A stretch of 42,495 nucleotides of DNA from Candidatus Omnitrophota bacterium (lineage in GTDB: Bacteria > Omnitrophota > Gorgyraeia > B26-G9): the NCBI GenBank assembly GCA_016213925.1, contig JACQZH010000043.1:1-42495 (forward strand), given 5' to 3'. Under the pieces are notes generated by a model, which saw only the letters and a list, made by a program, of their open reading frames with translations, ran no database searches and was not told where the DNA came from. Positions 21,699 through 29,213 of the stretch are shown piece by piece (within the stretch, counting starts at the first letter, position 1; each line of letters opens with the position of its first letter). A program made the translations under genes and the position numbers.

Positions 21699-21959
21699 AT
21701 GCCGGAAATATGCAGATTTTTAGGAATAATAATATCAATGTATTATAACGAACATGCTCCTCCACATTTTCATGCTAAATATGGTGAAAGCCGGGCATCT
21801 TTTTCAATTGATGAATTAAAAATTATTGAAGGCGCAATGCCAAAACGTATTATTTCTCTTATATTGGAATGGGCATTTGAACACAGAACCGAATTGTTAG
21901 AAGACTGGTCATTAGCACAAAAGCATGAAGAGTTAAAAAAAATTAATCCACTCGTATAA
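21699..21959 (+). CDS. DUF4160 protein, pair 1
   Basis: The 86-residue protein matches DUF4160: PEICRFLGIIISMYYNEHAP, then PHFHAKYGESRASFSIDELK and the C-terminal LEWAFEHRTELLEDWSLAQK. The conserved HxPPHFHA-like histidine cluster is present (HAPPHFHA). DUF4160 genes are habitually paired with DUF2442 and predicted to be toxin-antitoxin-like. Intact here, followed 12 bp later by its partner. Confidence 0.82.
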   Translation: MPEICRFLGIIISMYYNEHAPPHFHAKYGESRASFSIDELKIIEGAMPKRIISLILEWAFEHRTELLEDWSLAQKHEELKKINPLV

Positions 21960-21971
21960 CAAGGAGTCAAA

Positions 21972-22217
21972 ATGCATTGGATAAAAGATGTAAACTATAT
22001 TGAAAAATATAGGCTAAAATTAAAATTTGAAAATAATGAGGTTAAAGAAGTTGATTTAGAAAAACATTTAAATGGCACTGTTTTTGAACCGCTTAAAGAT
22101 ATTAACTTTTTCAAAAAAGTATCCCTCAATTCTGACATCGATACCATTGTCTGGCCTAACAATGCGGATTATTCTCCGGATTTTTTATATAAAATTGGAA
22201 AACCAGTAAATAATTAA
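21972..22217 (+). CDS. DUF2442 protein, pair 1
   Basis: The 81-residue protein has the DUF2442 core: YRLKLKFENNEVKEVDLEKH, EPLKDINFFKKVSL and TIVWPNNADYSPDFLY. The ATG at 21972 follows AAGGAG at 21961-21966. With the DUF4160 gene it forms a complete pair of unknown activity. The stop is just before the R'' core of the next attC. Confidence 0.82.
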   Translation: MHWIKDVNYIEKYRLKLKFENNEVKEVDLEKHLNGTVFEPLKDINFFKKVSLNSDIDTIVWPNNADYSPDFLYKIGKPVNN

Positions 22218-22219
22218 AA

Positions 22220-22300
22220 TTATAACAAAGCAATCCAAGTAATTTTATTCCGCCCCGACTTTTTCGGGGCTCCATAAAATACCTGATTTTTGTGTTAGGA
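22220..22300 (+). other. attC site 18
   Basis: R'' TTATAAC (22220-22226); R' GTTAGGA (22294-22300). Family B with a changed inner stem, CCGCCCCGA / TCGGGGC, showing that the inner helix varies while the outer arms are kept. Confidence 0.88.
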
Positions 22301-22310
22301 ATATAAAAAA

Positions 22311-22406
22311 ATGGATACAAGAATAAATGAATGGGCGAAATTAAAATTTATTGATCCTATAAGCACTCTTTCTCAATTAAGACGGAGCGTTGGTGGACGT
22401 AGATAA
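22311..22406 (+). pseudogene. 5' relic of an interrupted cassette gene
   Basis: ATG 22311 opens MDTRINEWAKLKFIDPISTL, then runs into the tandem repeat at 22381 and stops at 22406. The first 23 residues look like a real gene start placed correctly behind the attC junction; the rest is lost. Confidence 0.45.
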
Positions 22407-22463
22407 AAGAGACGGAGCGTTGGTGGACGTAGATAAAAGTATAAAAGAGGGGACTGACCCTAT
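22381..22463 (+). repeat. Tandem 30-bp REP-like repeat
   Basis: Two copies (22381-22410 and 22411-22440) of a unit beginning GACGGAGCGTTGGTGGACGT differ only in the last base. Then follows TATAAAAGAGGGGACTGACCC. The final 25 bp of this pattern also lie at 17202-17226. Confidence 0.7.
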
Positions 22464-22465
22464 AA

Positions 22466-22633
22466 ACTATTGACAAAATTAACGCCCCCCCTGCCTTATT
22501 ATCCAGGATAATACGCGATAACACGCAATATAGGAAAGATATTTCGGTATGGCCTTGTGTTGGCGGTTTGGAAGCAAAACCAGCGCTAATAACAAGCAAA
22601 AAAATGATTGCCGCGGTAAAAGATAAGGATTAA
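22466..22633 (+). pseudogene. 3' relic of an unknown gene
   Basis: An open frame with no start codon reads TIDKINAPPALLSRIIRDNT, then QYRKDISVWPCVGGLEAKPA, ending KKMIAAVKDKD and TAA. It is most likely the 3' part of a gene cut by the repeat at 22381-22463. The family is not recognised. From 22634 to 22738 only the attC remnant is seen. Confidence 0.45.
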
Positions 22634-22659
22634 AATAGAAACACGTATAAAAATCACAA

Positions 22660-22710
22660 AAACAAAAGAAAAAGTCTGTTGGTTGGCTTTTTCTACAGGC
22701 TCGTTAGGTG
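22660..22710 (+). other. Degenerate attC (site 19), 3' core only
   Basis: GTTAGGTG (22703-22710) follows GCTTTTTCTACAGGCTC. A related GCTTTTTTTACAGATTC precedes GTTAGATT at 29164. No matching R'' is found. Confidence 0.35.
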
Positions 22711-22738
22711 AAACCACTAACTGAATTCTGAAAAATTT

Positions 22739-23539
22739 ATGGGCAATCAAGATTATAAAAGACCAGATATCCCCAAGAAGGCCAAACCTTATGCGTTGTT
22801 GTCTGTTTTCTTATTTGTTGTTTCCTCTTCCTTGACCTTTTTTGCTTTGGTATTTAAATCAATTCCTATTTTTATGTTTGCTCTCCCTTCCTGGGGATTA
22901 TTAACTATCATAAAGGTTTTATACAATAAAATGGTTCCTCTGCCACTACGGAAAGAAATTAACGAAAAAATTCTTTCGCCTTTACCTGTGGACGAAAATA
23001 ACCAAGAAAGCGTTTTAATTCCCGTTCGTAAACACTCCCGGAAAATTTACTACGGTATAGTTGTCCCCGTGATTGCAATCATCTTTCTTTTAGCGGTGTT
23101 ATTCTTTGCAAATAATCATACTAATTTTACACTCTGGACTAACTTAATTTTTTTGATTTTAACTATGGGGATTACATTTCTTATAATTAAAAATTATTCA
23201 CACATCATGGCTTTAGAAAAAGAAATAAATCCGTTTGCCATCAAAATTTCGAAAAATGGAATTGTTTTTCCGTCAACTATCTTCGAAATTTTTCCTAATG
23301 TTGCAAGCGGAAAGAAATACATAAAATCCCAGCTTCATGAATTTTATCTTTCATGGCATGATATTAAGAAATGGACGGTTGAGCGTTATGATGATACTCC
23401 CTTCTATACGCTTAAACTTAATACTGGCACATGTAGAATCGACCGAACTCTGATTTTCGATGAAATTACCCTGCTTGAATCCGTAAGAAAAATCGGGCAA
23501 CAATCAATCATACTAAGAGATGATATTATAAAACAATAA
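22739..23539 (+). CDS. Membrane protein, unknown (266 aa)
   Basis: The protein has four membrane helices in two pairs: residues about 18-40 and 42-60, then 103-124 and 131-151. A cytoplasmic linker lies between (PLRKEINEKILSPLPVDENN). A C-terminal soluble domain of about 100 residues contains EFYLSWHDIKKWTVERYDDT and YTLKLNTGTCRI. The WHDI segment and following strands resemble PH-like domains found in bacterial membrane proteins. Function unknown. The ATG at 22739 has no clear ribosome site. Confidence 0.6.
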   Translation: MGNQDYKRPDIPKKAKPYALLSVFLFVVSSSLTFFALVFKSIPIFMFALPSWGLLTIIKVLYNKMVPLPLRKEINEKILSPLPVDENNQESVLIPVRKHSRKIYYGIVVPVIAIIFLLAVLFFANNHTNFTLWTNLIFLILTMGITFLIIKNYSHIMALEKEINPFAIKISKNGIVFPSTIFEIFPNVASGKKYIKSQLHEFYLSWHDIKKWTVERYDDTPFYTLKLNTGTCRIDRTLIFDEITLLESVRKIGQQSIILRDDIIKQ

Positions 23540-23573
23540 TAGTGTAAGCTCTTTAATCAATCGGGGTTGGGGA

Positions 23574-23642
23574 CATCCAACAATGCGCTTCAGCGAATTT
23601 GGACCGCTGCGCGGTTCAAATCACTGAAATTAGGCGTTGTGC
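23574..23642 (+). other. attC site 20
   Basis: R'' CATCCAAC (23574-23581); R' GTTGTGC (23636-23642), an off-consensus core. Family D stem CTTCAGCGAATTTGG / TCAAATCACTGAAAT. Confidence 0.8.
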
Positions 23643-23674
23643 GGACCAAAAAGGATATTAAGAGGCAAATATAA

Positions 23675-24532
23675 ATGCCGGATACAGAACGAATACACGC
23701 GATAAAAATCCCGTTTAAAGTTCCTATTTCTCCGGAGATATCAATCGACAGATTTGCTTTTGCCTATCTTGTTTTTGGTGATAAAATTCATCTGATTGAC
23801 AGTGGCGTAGCAGGCAGTGAATCGACAATTTATGAATATATCAAAGGACAAGGACGTGAACTGAAAGAAGTTGCTTCTTTAATTCTTACCCATTCACACC
23901 CTGACCATATTGGCGCAGCAAAAAGCATTAAAAATCAAACAGGTTGTACTATTTTCGCCCACAAACTTGAACAAGACTGGATCGAAGATACTGAAAAACA
24001 ATTTAAAGCCAGGCCTGTCCCTGGATTTCAAACTTTGGTTGAAGGTTCTGTAAAAGTTGACCGCATCCTTGGTGGAGGAGAAATCATAAAATTAGAAAAA
24101 GGCATTTTGTGCAAAACAGTCCATACTCCTGGCCACTCAAAAGGTTCAATTTCATTATTGTTTGAAAATGATAAAGCTTTATTTACGGCCGACGTTTTGA
24201 TTTATCCCGGGGATCTCCCAATTTACGAAGACATTTCCGCTTGTCTTGAATCAATTAAAATGTTGCAAAAGGTTGCTAATGTAGAGAATTTATTTTCTTC
24301 TTGGGAGCATCCAATTCAAGGACAAGATAAAATAATCAAGAGAATGGATGAAAGTATTGCTTATCTTGAGCGTATTCATACTGCTGTCATCAGCAATAGT
24401 AGTATTAATAAACAACAAACTATTATGGAGTTATGCCAGAAAGTAGTAAGTGAGCTTGGCCTACCTCCTTTTGCAGCCATGCCGCTTGTTGCCAAAGCAT
24501 TTGCATCAAGTCTTCTTGCTGAAAAAGATTAA
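23675..24532 (+). CDS. MBL-fold metallo-hydrolase
   Basis: The 285-residue protein carries the metallo-beta-lactamase-fold signature LTHSHPDHIGA (His73, His75, Asp77, His78). The third ligand set is in TVHTPGHSKGS (about residues 150-160), the bridging Asp is in LFTADVLIYPGD and the last His is in SSWEHPI. Members hydrolyse thioesters, lactones or phosphoesters; the substrate is open. The C-terminal 60 residues are helical. The cassette start GTTGTGC is matched by GCACAAC at 24540, so it is a proper unit. Confidence 0.8.
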   Translation: MPDTERIHAIKIPFKVPISPEISIDRFAFAYLVFGDKIHLIDSGVAGSESTIYEYIKGQGRELKEVASLILTHSHPDHIGAAKSIKNQTGCTIFAHKLEQDWIEDTEKQFKARPVPGFQTLVEGSVKVDRILGGGEIIKLEKGILCKTVHTPGHSKGSISLLFENDKALFTADVLIYPGDLPIYEDISACLESIKMLQKVANVENLFSSWEHPIQGQDKIIKRMDESIAYLERIHTAVISNSSINKQQTIMELCQKVVSELGLPPFAAMPLVAKAFASSLLAEKD

Positions 24533-24538
24533 AAAAAT

Positions 24539-24580
24539 GGCACAACAAAAGGGCCAAAGTGACGCGGGGAATGTGCATAA
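24539..24580 (+). other. Truncated attC (site 21)
   Basis: R'' GGCACAAC (24539-24546) matches the cassette start at 23636, but only about 30 bp follow and no GTTRRRY core is present. The next gene is thereby fused to this cassette. Confidence 0.5.
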
Positions 24581-24592
24581 GGAGAAAGGAAA

Positions 24593-26599
24593 ATGATATT
24601 GAGGATCAAACGAAAACAAATACTACTATCCACTTTATTCACCTTAGTCTTACTGGCCGCAAGTTGTTTAAACGGTAATACTTCTGATACAAATTATGCC
24701 GATTCAATAATCTTTGGCGGACTAAAACGGACATATCTTATCCATATCCCACCTTCGCATGATAAAACTAAATCAATGCCGCTTTTAATTGCGTTACACG
24801 GAGGAGGAGGAACTGGCAAGAATATGGTGAAACTTACGATGGGCGGTTTTGATAAGTTGTCAGACAAAAAAGGTTTTGTCGTAGCCTATCCGGATGGGAT
24901 TGAAAAGCACTGGAACGATGGCAGAAATGGAAAAGAAACAGGATACCGCGCACACAAAGAAGACATAGATGATGTTGGTTTTATCTCAGCCTTGATTGAC
25001 ACCCTTATAAAAAAACTGAATATACACCCAAAACGTGTTTATATAACAGGAATGTCAAATGGCGCAATAATGTCTTATCGTCTTGCCTGCGAATTGACCG
25101 AAAAAATAGCCGCGATCGCTCCGGTTGCAGGGAATCTTCCGCAAAATTTATATCCGTCTTGTTCGCCTTCAAAGCCAATTTCAGTTCTAGCCATCAATAA
25201 TGTAAATGATCCTCTCATGCCCTTCGCAGGCGGAAATATCACCGGACCAGTTGGGTTTAAGAAACTGGGAAAAGTATTATCAACATCTGATACGATTAGA
25301 TTTTGGGTAAACCATAATAACTGTTCAATATCACCGGTCATTACTCATGAACCGGACAATAACCCGGAAGATGGCACATGGATACAAAAAGAAATATATG
25401 GTAATGGCAAAGACGGAACTGAGGTAATTCTTTATGCCATTACAGGCGGAGGGCACACCTGGCCAGGCGGCTATCCGTACCTGAATGAAAAAATTATTGG
25501 CAAGACAAGCAGAGATATAGATGCAAATGAGGTCATTTGGGATTTTTTCGAAAAACATCCGGCATGGCCATTTCTGAACAAAGAATGGTCGGAAAAAGTA
25601 GGGAATAAAACAGAATATGAAAACTCGGGACCATATGAAGTTAAGTTTCTGGAATTCCCTGGCTTAGAAGATGCCGGCCGGAAGAACCGTAAAGTACCGC
25701 TCAAAGTTCACTTCCCGGCTGAGGGGAAAAATTTCCCGCTTGTTGTCTTTTCGCACGGAGGAGGGGGCAATTGGGACTCTAACATATATCAGGCACAGCA
25801 TCTCGCGAGCCATGGTTATGTTGTTATCTGCGTCGAAGATGTTTACAGCAATAATAAGCGGATAAAATTTTACATGCGCAATGGCGGGGGGCGTATACGG
25901 TATACCGAAGCGCTTTTCCGGACAACACATGATCCTAATGCGATGCTTGAGCGCCCCAAAGATATAAGTTTTGCCATCGACCAGGCAATTTTGTGGAATA
26001 AAGATCACAAGGAGCTTGCAGAAAAAATTAATACCGAAAAGATTGGGGTAATGGGCCACTCTTATGGTGCGTATACTACACTCGTTGCTTGTGGCGCCCA
26101 GCCTATCCTTGATTATCTCGAACCTGCGGTTATTCCAAGAAAGGGACTTGCCGGAAATTTTAGTGACCCTCGTGTTACATTTGGATTAGCAATGTCGCCT
26201 CAGCCTCCCGGCGGCACTTTTTTTAGCAAGGACAGTTATAGAACTATTAACCGCCCATTGGTAGGCATTAGTGGGTCAGAGGATACATGGAAAACCTTTG
26301 ATGATAAGGTTATGCCGGCGGAAAATCGCTGGGAGTTTTGGGATCTTTTGCCTCAGGGGGATAAATACTTCCTCTGGCTTGAACGCGCTGATCACTCCAG
26401 TTTTTCCGACAGTCCTAAGGCATGGATATTGCCGTCAAAGTCACGCCTAGACGTTCAGCGGATTTCAAAGGCTATGATGGTACTTTTTTGCGATCATTTC
26501 TTAAAAGAAAAAAAAGAAGCCAAAAGTAAAATGAACGGGGGATATGCAAATTCGCTTTGTGGTAATGTGGTGAGAAAAATTCAATGGCATGAAAAATAG
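24593..26599 (+). CDS. Two-domain alpha/beta-hydrolase lipoprotein (esterase + PAF-AH-like)
   Basis: The 668-residue lipoprotein (lipobox LAASC, Cys25) holds two complete hydrolases. The first (about 45-320) resembles LpqC/PHB-depolymerase or feruloyl-esterase proteins: LHGGGGTGKNM, the nucleophile Ser155 in ITGMSNGAIM, Asp in NNVNDPL and His288 in GGGHTWPGG. The second (about 350-640) resembles PAF-acetylhydrolase/dienelactone hydrolases: VVFSHGGGGN, Ser490 in GVMGHSYGAY, Asp in GSEDTWK and His in ADHSSFSD. Such esterase pairs could process acylated polysaccharide at the cell surface. It is by far the longest gene in the array and has AAGGAGAAAGG before the ATG. Confidence 0.8.
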   Translation: MILRIKRKQILLSTLFTLVLLAASCLNGNTSDTNYADSIIFGGLKRTYLIHIPPSHDKTKSMPLLIALHGGGGTGKNMVKLTMGGFDKLSDKKGFVVAYPDGIEKHWNDGRNGKETGYRAHKEDIDDVGFISALIDTLIKKLNIHPKRVYITGMSNGAIMSYRLACELTEKIAAIAPVAGNLPQNLYPSCSPSKPISVLAINNVNDPLMPFAGGNITGPVGFKKLGKVLSTSDTIRFWVNHNNCSISPVITHEPDNNPEDGTWIQKEIYGNGKDGTEVILYAITGGGHTWPGGYPYLNEKIIGKTSRDIDANEVIWDFFEKHPAWPFLNKEWSEKVGNKTEYENSGPYEVKFLEFPGLEDAGRKNRKVPLKVHFPAEGKNFPLVVFSHGGGGNWDSNIYQAQHLASHGYVVICVEDVYSNNKRIKFYMRNGGGRIRYTEALFRTTHDPNAMLERPKDISFAIDQAILWNKDHKELAEKINTEKIGVMGHSYGAYTTLVACGAQPILDYLEPAVIPRKGLAGNFSDPRVTFGLAMSPQPPGGTFFSKDSYRTINRPLVGISGSEDTWKTFDDKVMPAENRWEFWDLLPQGDKYFLWLERADHSSFSDSPKAWILPSKSRLDVQRISKAMMVLFCDHFLKEKKEAKSKMNGGYANSLCGNVVRKIQWHEK

Positions 26600-26606
26600 A
26601 ACAATA

Positions 26607-26637
26607 CCGTACTTGCACCCCGGAGGTGCAAGTACGG
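26607..26637 (+). terminator. Hairpin after the hydrolase gene
   Basis: A perfect 13-bp stem, CCGTACTTGCACC / GGTGCAAGTACGG, with loop CCGGA, 8 bp after the stop. No U-tract follows, so it could also be a mobile REP-like hairpin. Confidence 0.45.
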
Positions 26638-26701
26638 ACTCATCTCCCCTTCCCTGTTCCAATATTTAAATCGACAAATAAATTAAAAAATATTAAAATA
26701 G

Positions 26702-26781
26702 GCTATAACAAAATTAATACACCTAAGCGTTACCCGGGCCGGAAACGGCGCGCGCACCGGTATATAATATCGCTATTATAA
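26702..26781 (+). other. attC site 22
   Basis: R'' GCTATAAC (26702-26709). The R' is ATTATAA (26775-26781), with the critical G changed to A. Family E stem CCCGGGCC / GGCGCGCG. The cassette start is still recognised because ATTATAAC closes the unit at 27871. Confidence 0.7.
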
Positions 26782-26791
26782 TTAAACAATT

Positions 26792-27877
26792 ATGAAACAA
26801 GACATTAGAAAAATCAAATTCGAAGATATTGGTTTTAGTGATTTTTTTGTTAATCATTATAAGCAAGCCACAGGCAAAGCCCTTACTCCTGCCCGAATTG
26901 TTGCAGAGCATAAGGAATTGTATATTTTAAGAAATGAAACAACCGAATTATCAGCGAAAATAACCGGCAAAATGATGTTTACATCTTCATCTCGAGAAAA
27001 TTATCCGGCAGTTGGAGATTGGGTCTTAATAACCGTCCTAGATGAAAAGCAAGCCATAATACATAAAATACTCCCCAGAAAAACAGTACTGACAAGAAAA
27101 TCTGTAAGCAATTCAGACAAACAGCTGATTGCTTCAAACATAGATGTTGCTTTAATCATTCAATCACCGGATAGAGATTATAATTTAAATAGGTTTGAAA
27201 GATATATCATACTCGCAGAATCAGAAAACATAAAGCCAATAATAGTCCTGAATAAAACTGATTTGCTATCAAAGAACGAATTAGATATAAAGATAACAGA
27301 GATAGAAAAGAGGTTCGAAAATATTGAAGTTTACGCAACAAGCATTATCACTGGCAAAGGTATCACTGATCTAAAAAATAGCATACAAAAAGGGTCAACC
27401 TATTGTTTTCTGGGTTCTTCCGGCGTAGGGAAATCATCCATTATAAATATTATTTTAGGTAACGCCCTGATTCAAACTGCTGAAATAAGCTCCTACTCAG
27501 ATAGAGGTAAGCATATTACTACGCATAGAGAGCTATTCATATTAGATAATGGCGGGATTTTAATTGACAATCCAGGAATGCGTGAAATTGGAGTATTGGA
27601 CTCAGAACCCGGGATAAGAAGTGTTTTCTCTGAAATTTTTGAATTATCAAAAGAGTGCAAATTTGCAGATTGCCGGCATATTAACGAACCGGGATGTGCT
27701 GTTCAAAACGCCATATCTTCAGGCCATCTAGACGCAAGTAAATTTGAAAACTGTATCAAGATTGTAAAAGAAAATGCGTATAATACTATGAATAAACTTG
27801 AAAAAAGAGAAAAAGATCGCAAATTCGGACAATTTATTAAAACAGCAAAAAAACAAATAAAAAAATACAAATTATAA
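26792..27877 (+). CDS. rsgA: RsgA-type circularly permuted GTPase
   Basis: The 361-residue protein has an N-terminal OB-fold (about 55-110, VGDWVLI), G4 NKTD (154-157), G1 GSSGVGKSS (208-216) and G3 DNPG (259-262), the permuted order typical of RsgA/YjeQ. A zinc knuckle follows (Cys289, Cys294, His296, Cys302 in CKFADCRHINEPGC). RsgA checks and matures the 30S subunit. Its place here as a cassette is proven by TTATAAT at 26776 and ATTATAAC at 27871. TATAAT boxes at 26763 and 26777 could drive it. It may be a second copy or a specialised paralogue; the long N-terminal part (about 50 residues before the OB fold) exceeds the common form. Confidence 0.88.
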   Translation: MKQDIRKIKFEDIGFSDFFVNHYKQATGKALTPARIVAEHKELYILRNETTELSAKITGKMMFTSSSRENYPAVGDWVLITVLDEKQAIIHKILPRKTVLTRKSVSNSDKQLIASNIDVALIIQSPDRDYNLNRFERYIILAESENIKPIIVLNKTDLLSKNELDIKITEIEKRFENIEVYATSIITGKGITDLKNSIQKGSTYCFLGSSGVGKSSIINIILGNALIQTAEISSYSDRGKHITTHRELFILDNGGILIDNPGMREIGVLDSEPGIRSVFSEIFELSKECKFADCRHINEPGCAVQNAISSGHLDASKFENCIKIVKENAYNTMNKLEKREKDRKFGQFIKTAKKQIKKYKL

Positions 27878-27947
27878 CAACGCACTTACCTAACTGGTGG
27901 GAGCGCGCAAAGTAACCCAACCCAGTAGGTTATTTTGGATGTTAATA
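27871..27947 (+). other. attC site 23
   Basis: R'' ATTATAAC (27871-27878) contains the rsgA stop codon; R' GTTAATA (27941-27947). Stem ACCTAACTGGTGGG / CCCAACCCAGTAGGTTA, related to family C. Confidence 0.82.
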
Positions 27948-27984
27948 ATTTTCTTCTCCTGCCTTGTTCATTCCCGCACTATAT

Positions 27985-27994
27985 ATGTTATAAT
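27985..27994 (+). promoter_or_regulatory. Extended -10 promoter of DUF4160/DUF2442 pair 2
   Basis: ATGTTATAAT, with TATAAT at 27989-27994. A TTGTTC at 27964 is 19 bp upstream. AAAGGAGG (28004-28011) is a strong ribosome site for the ATG at 28019. Confidence 0.6.
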
Positions 27995-28018
27995 TTTCTT
28001 ACAAAAGGAGGATGTAAA

Positions 28019-28288
28019 ATGCCAATAATTTCAATGTTTTATGGAATACTTGTTGCGATTTATTACGAAAATACCGGGCGTCATAATAAGCCGCATATTT
28101 ATGTCCGCTATCAAGGGAAAAAAGCTTAAATTTCTATTAAAGATGGAACAGTGCTTGCTGGAGATTTTCCGGCAAAACAACTACGGATGGTTATAGCTTG
28201 GATTGACATTCATAAAGATGAACTCATGGCTGACTGGGAATTAGCGGTATCAGGAGAAGAACCTTTCCGCATTGCCCCGCTGCAATAA
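28019..28288 (+). pseudogene. DUF4160 gene, pair 2, with internal TAA
   Basis: Reading from ATG 28019 gives MPIISMFYGILVAIYYENTG, then RHNKPHIYVRYQGKKA and TAA at 28127-28129. The same frame continues ISIKDGTVLAGDFPAKQLRM and WIDIHKDELMADWELAVSGE to TAA 28288, a complete DUF4160 protein of 89 codons apart from the stop. A single-base change explains the break. Its partner DUF2442 is intact. It could be translated only by readthrough. Confidence 0.8.
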
Positions 28289-28302
28289 TTATGGAGGAGC
28301 TT

Positions 28303-28545
28303 ATGGAAAAGTTATTAGATGTTATCAATGTTAAGCCTCGCAAGGATAATACACTACTGCTTGTTTTCGAAAACAAGGAGAAACGGCTATTTGATATGAC
28401 ACCATATTTAGACAAAAAGCCCTTTATAAAGCTTAAAGTTTCGGAATTATTTATGAAAGCAACGATTGCATATGGCACTGTCGTATGGCCTGGCAATATT
28501 GATATTGCTCCTGAAACTTTATGGAATCATTCAAAAAGCATCTAA
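28303..28545 (+). CDS. DUF2442 protein, pair 2
   Basis: ATG 28303 is chosen because GGAGG (28293-28297) lies 5 bp upstream; the in-frame ATG at 28291 overlaps that site. The 80-residue protein has VINVKPRKDNTLLLVFENKE and VVWPGNIDIAPETLW, close to the DUF2442 core of pair 1 in pattern but clearly diverged. The partner gene carries a stop, so if DUF4160 is the toxin, this antitoxin may be an orphan. The roles of the two are not established here. Confidence 0.78.
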   Translation: MEKLLDVINVKPRKDNTLLLVFENKEKRLFDMTPYLDKKPFIKLKVSELFMKATIAYGTVVWPGNIDIAPETLWNHSKSI

Positions 28546-28655
28546 CAAGACACTCCAGATAATTTTATTCCCTGTCTGCCATCCCTAGCGAGATGTAAAT
28601 AAACAGGCAGGCGCGGCAAAGCCGCTCCATAAAATTCCTGATTTTTATGTTAGAT
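28539..28655 (+). other. attC site 24 with an insertion in its loop
   Basis: R'' CATCTAAC (28539-28546); R' GTTAGAT (28649-28655). The family B arms are intact. About 42 bp (28572-28613) carrying a CCTGTCTGCC / AACAGGCAGG inverted repeat interrupt the inner stem before GCGGCAAAGCCGC. Confidence 0.8.
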
Positions 28656-29001
28656 GAAAATAAAAATGAAAAAAACATATTTAATTCTATTCATTATTTC
28701 TACGTTTTTAATTTCATCATGCTCTTTTCGTTATCCTTATCCATCTAGCTGTACTCTTGTTGAAAATATTAATACTCAAGACTTGTCGGGCATTTATAAA
28801 AACCTTGCAGAAGGTGAAAACGGCTCAACAACACTAACTCTGAGTGGCTTTCTTTTTGATAATTTTGAAGAAAGAAATTACTACTCTGCAACACACATAG
28901 AAATAAAACAAGATAATGATATAATTGAAGTTATTGCCTTGGAGAATGATAAAGTTCTAGGACGAAAAGAACTCTCTTTAAAAAAGGCACGTATAGAATA
29001 A
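28654..29001 (+). CDS. Small lipoprotein, unknown
   Basis: The ATG at 28654 lies inside the attC R' core; an in-frame ATG at 28666 is an alternative. The 115-residue protein has a lipoprotein signal ending LISSC. A short beta-rich domain follows with NINTQDLSGIYKNLAEGENG and TTLTLSGFLFDN. This is the pattern of small bacterial proteins that sense or bind a ligand beneath the outer membrane, but no family is recognised. Confidence 0.6.
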   Translation: MKIKMKKTYLILFIISTFLISSCSFRYPYPSSCTLVENINTQDLSGIYKNLAEGENGSTTLTLSGFLFDNFEERNYYSATHIEIKQDNDIIEVIALENDKVLGRKELSLKKARIE

Positions 29002-29081
29002 CAGATAAAAGAATTAAAAAAAATAACAGCCTTAAATTTACAAGCAAAAAATAGGTTGTTGAATGGAAAAATTCACACTAT

Positions 29082-29171
29082 AATATAACCAAAAGCAGAG
29101 ATTTCAGGGGATTTACTTTTAAACCGTAGAGTATCTTTATTTTCAGGCTTTTTTTACAGATTCGTTAGATT
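29082..29171 (+). other. Degenerate attC (site 25)
   Basis: GTTAGATT (29164-29171) marks the next cassette start, preceded by GCTTTTTTTACAGATTC as at site 19. TATAACC at 29084-29090 may be the R'' remnant. The interior stem is not convincing. Confidence 0.35.
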
Positions 29172-29213
29172 TAAACAAGAATTATATATTTCTACTCAAA
29201 GGAGGGATAAATA

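Noticed and set aside
22357-22599. Minus-strand 80-codon frame with repeated FIYVHQRSV
   Set aside because: The repeated peptide only mirrors the tandem DNA repeat, and the plus strand has gene relics in the same place.
25075-26059. Minus-strand frames opposite the esterase gene
   Set aside because: The plus-strand gene has full catalytic motifs; the opposite frames show no motif or ribosome site.
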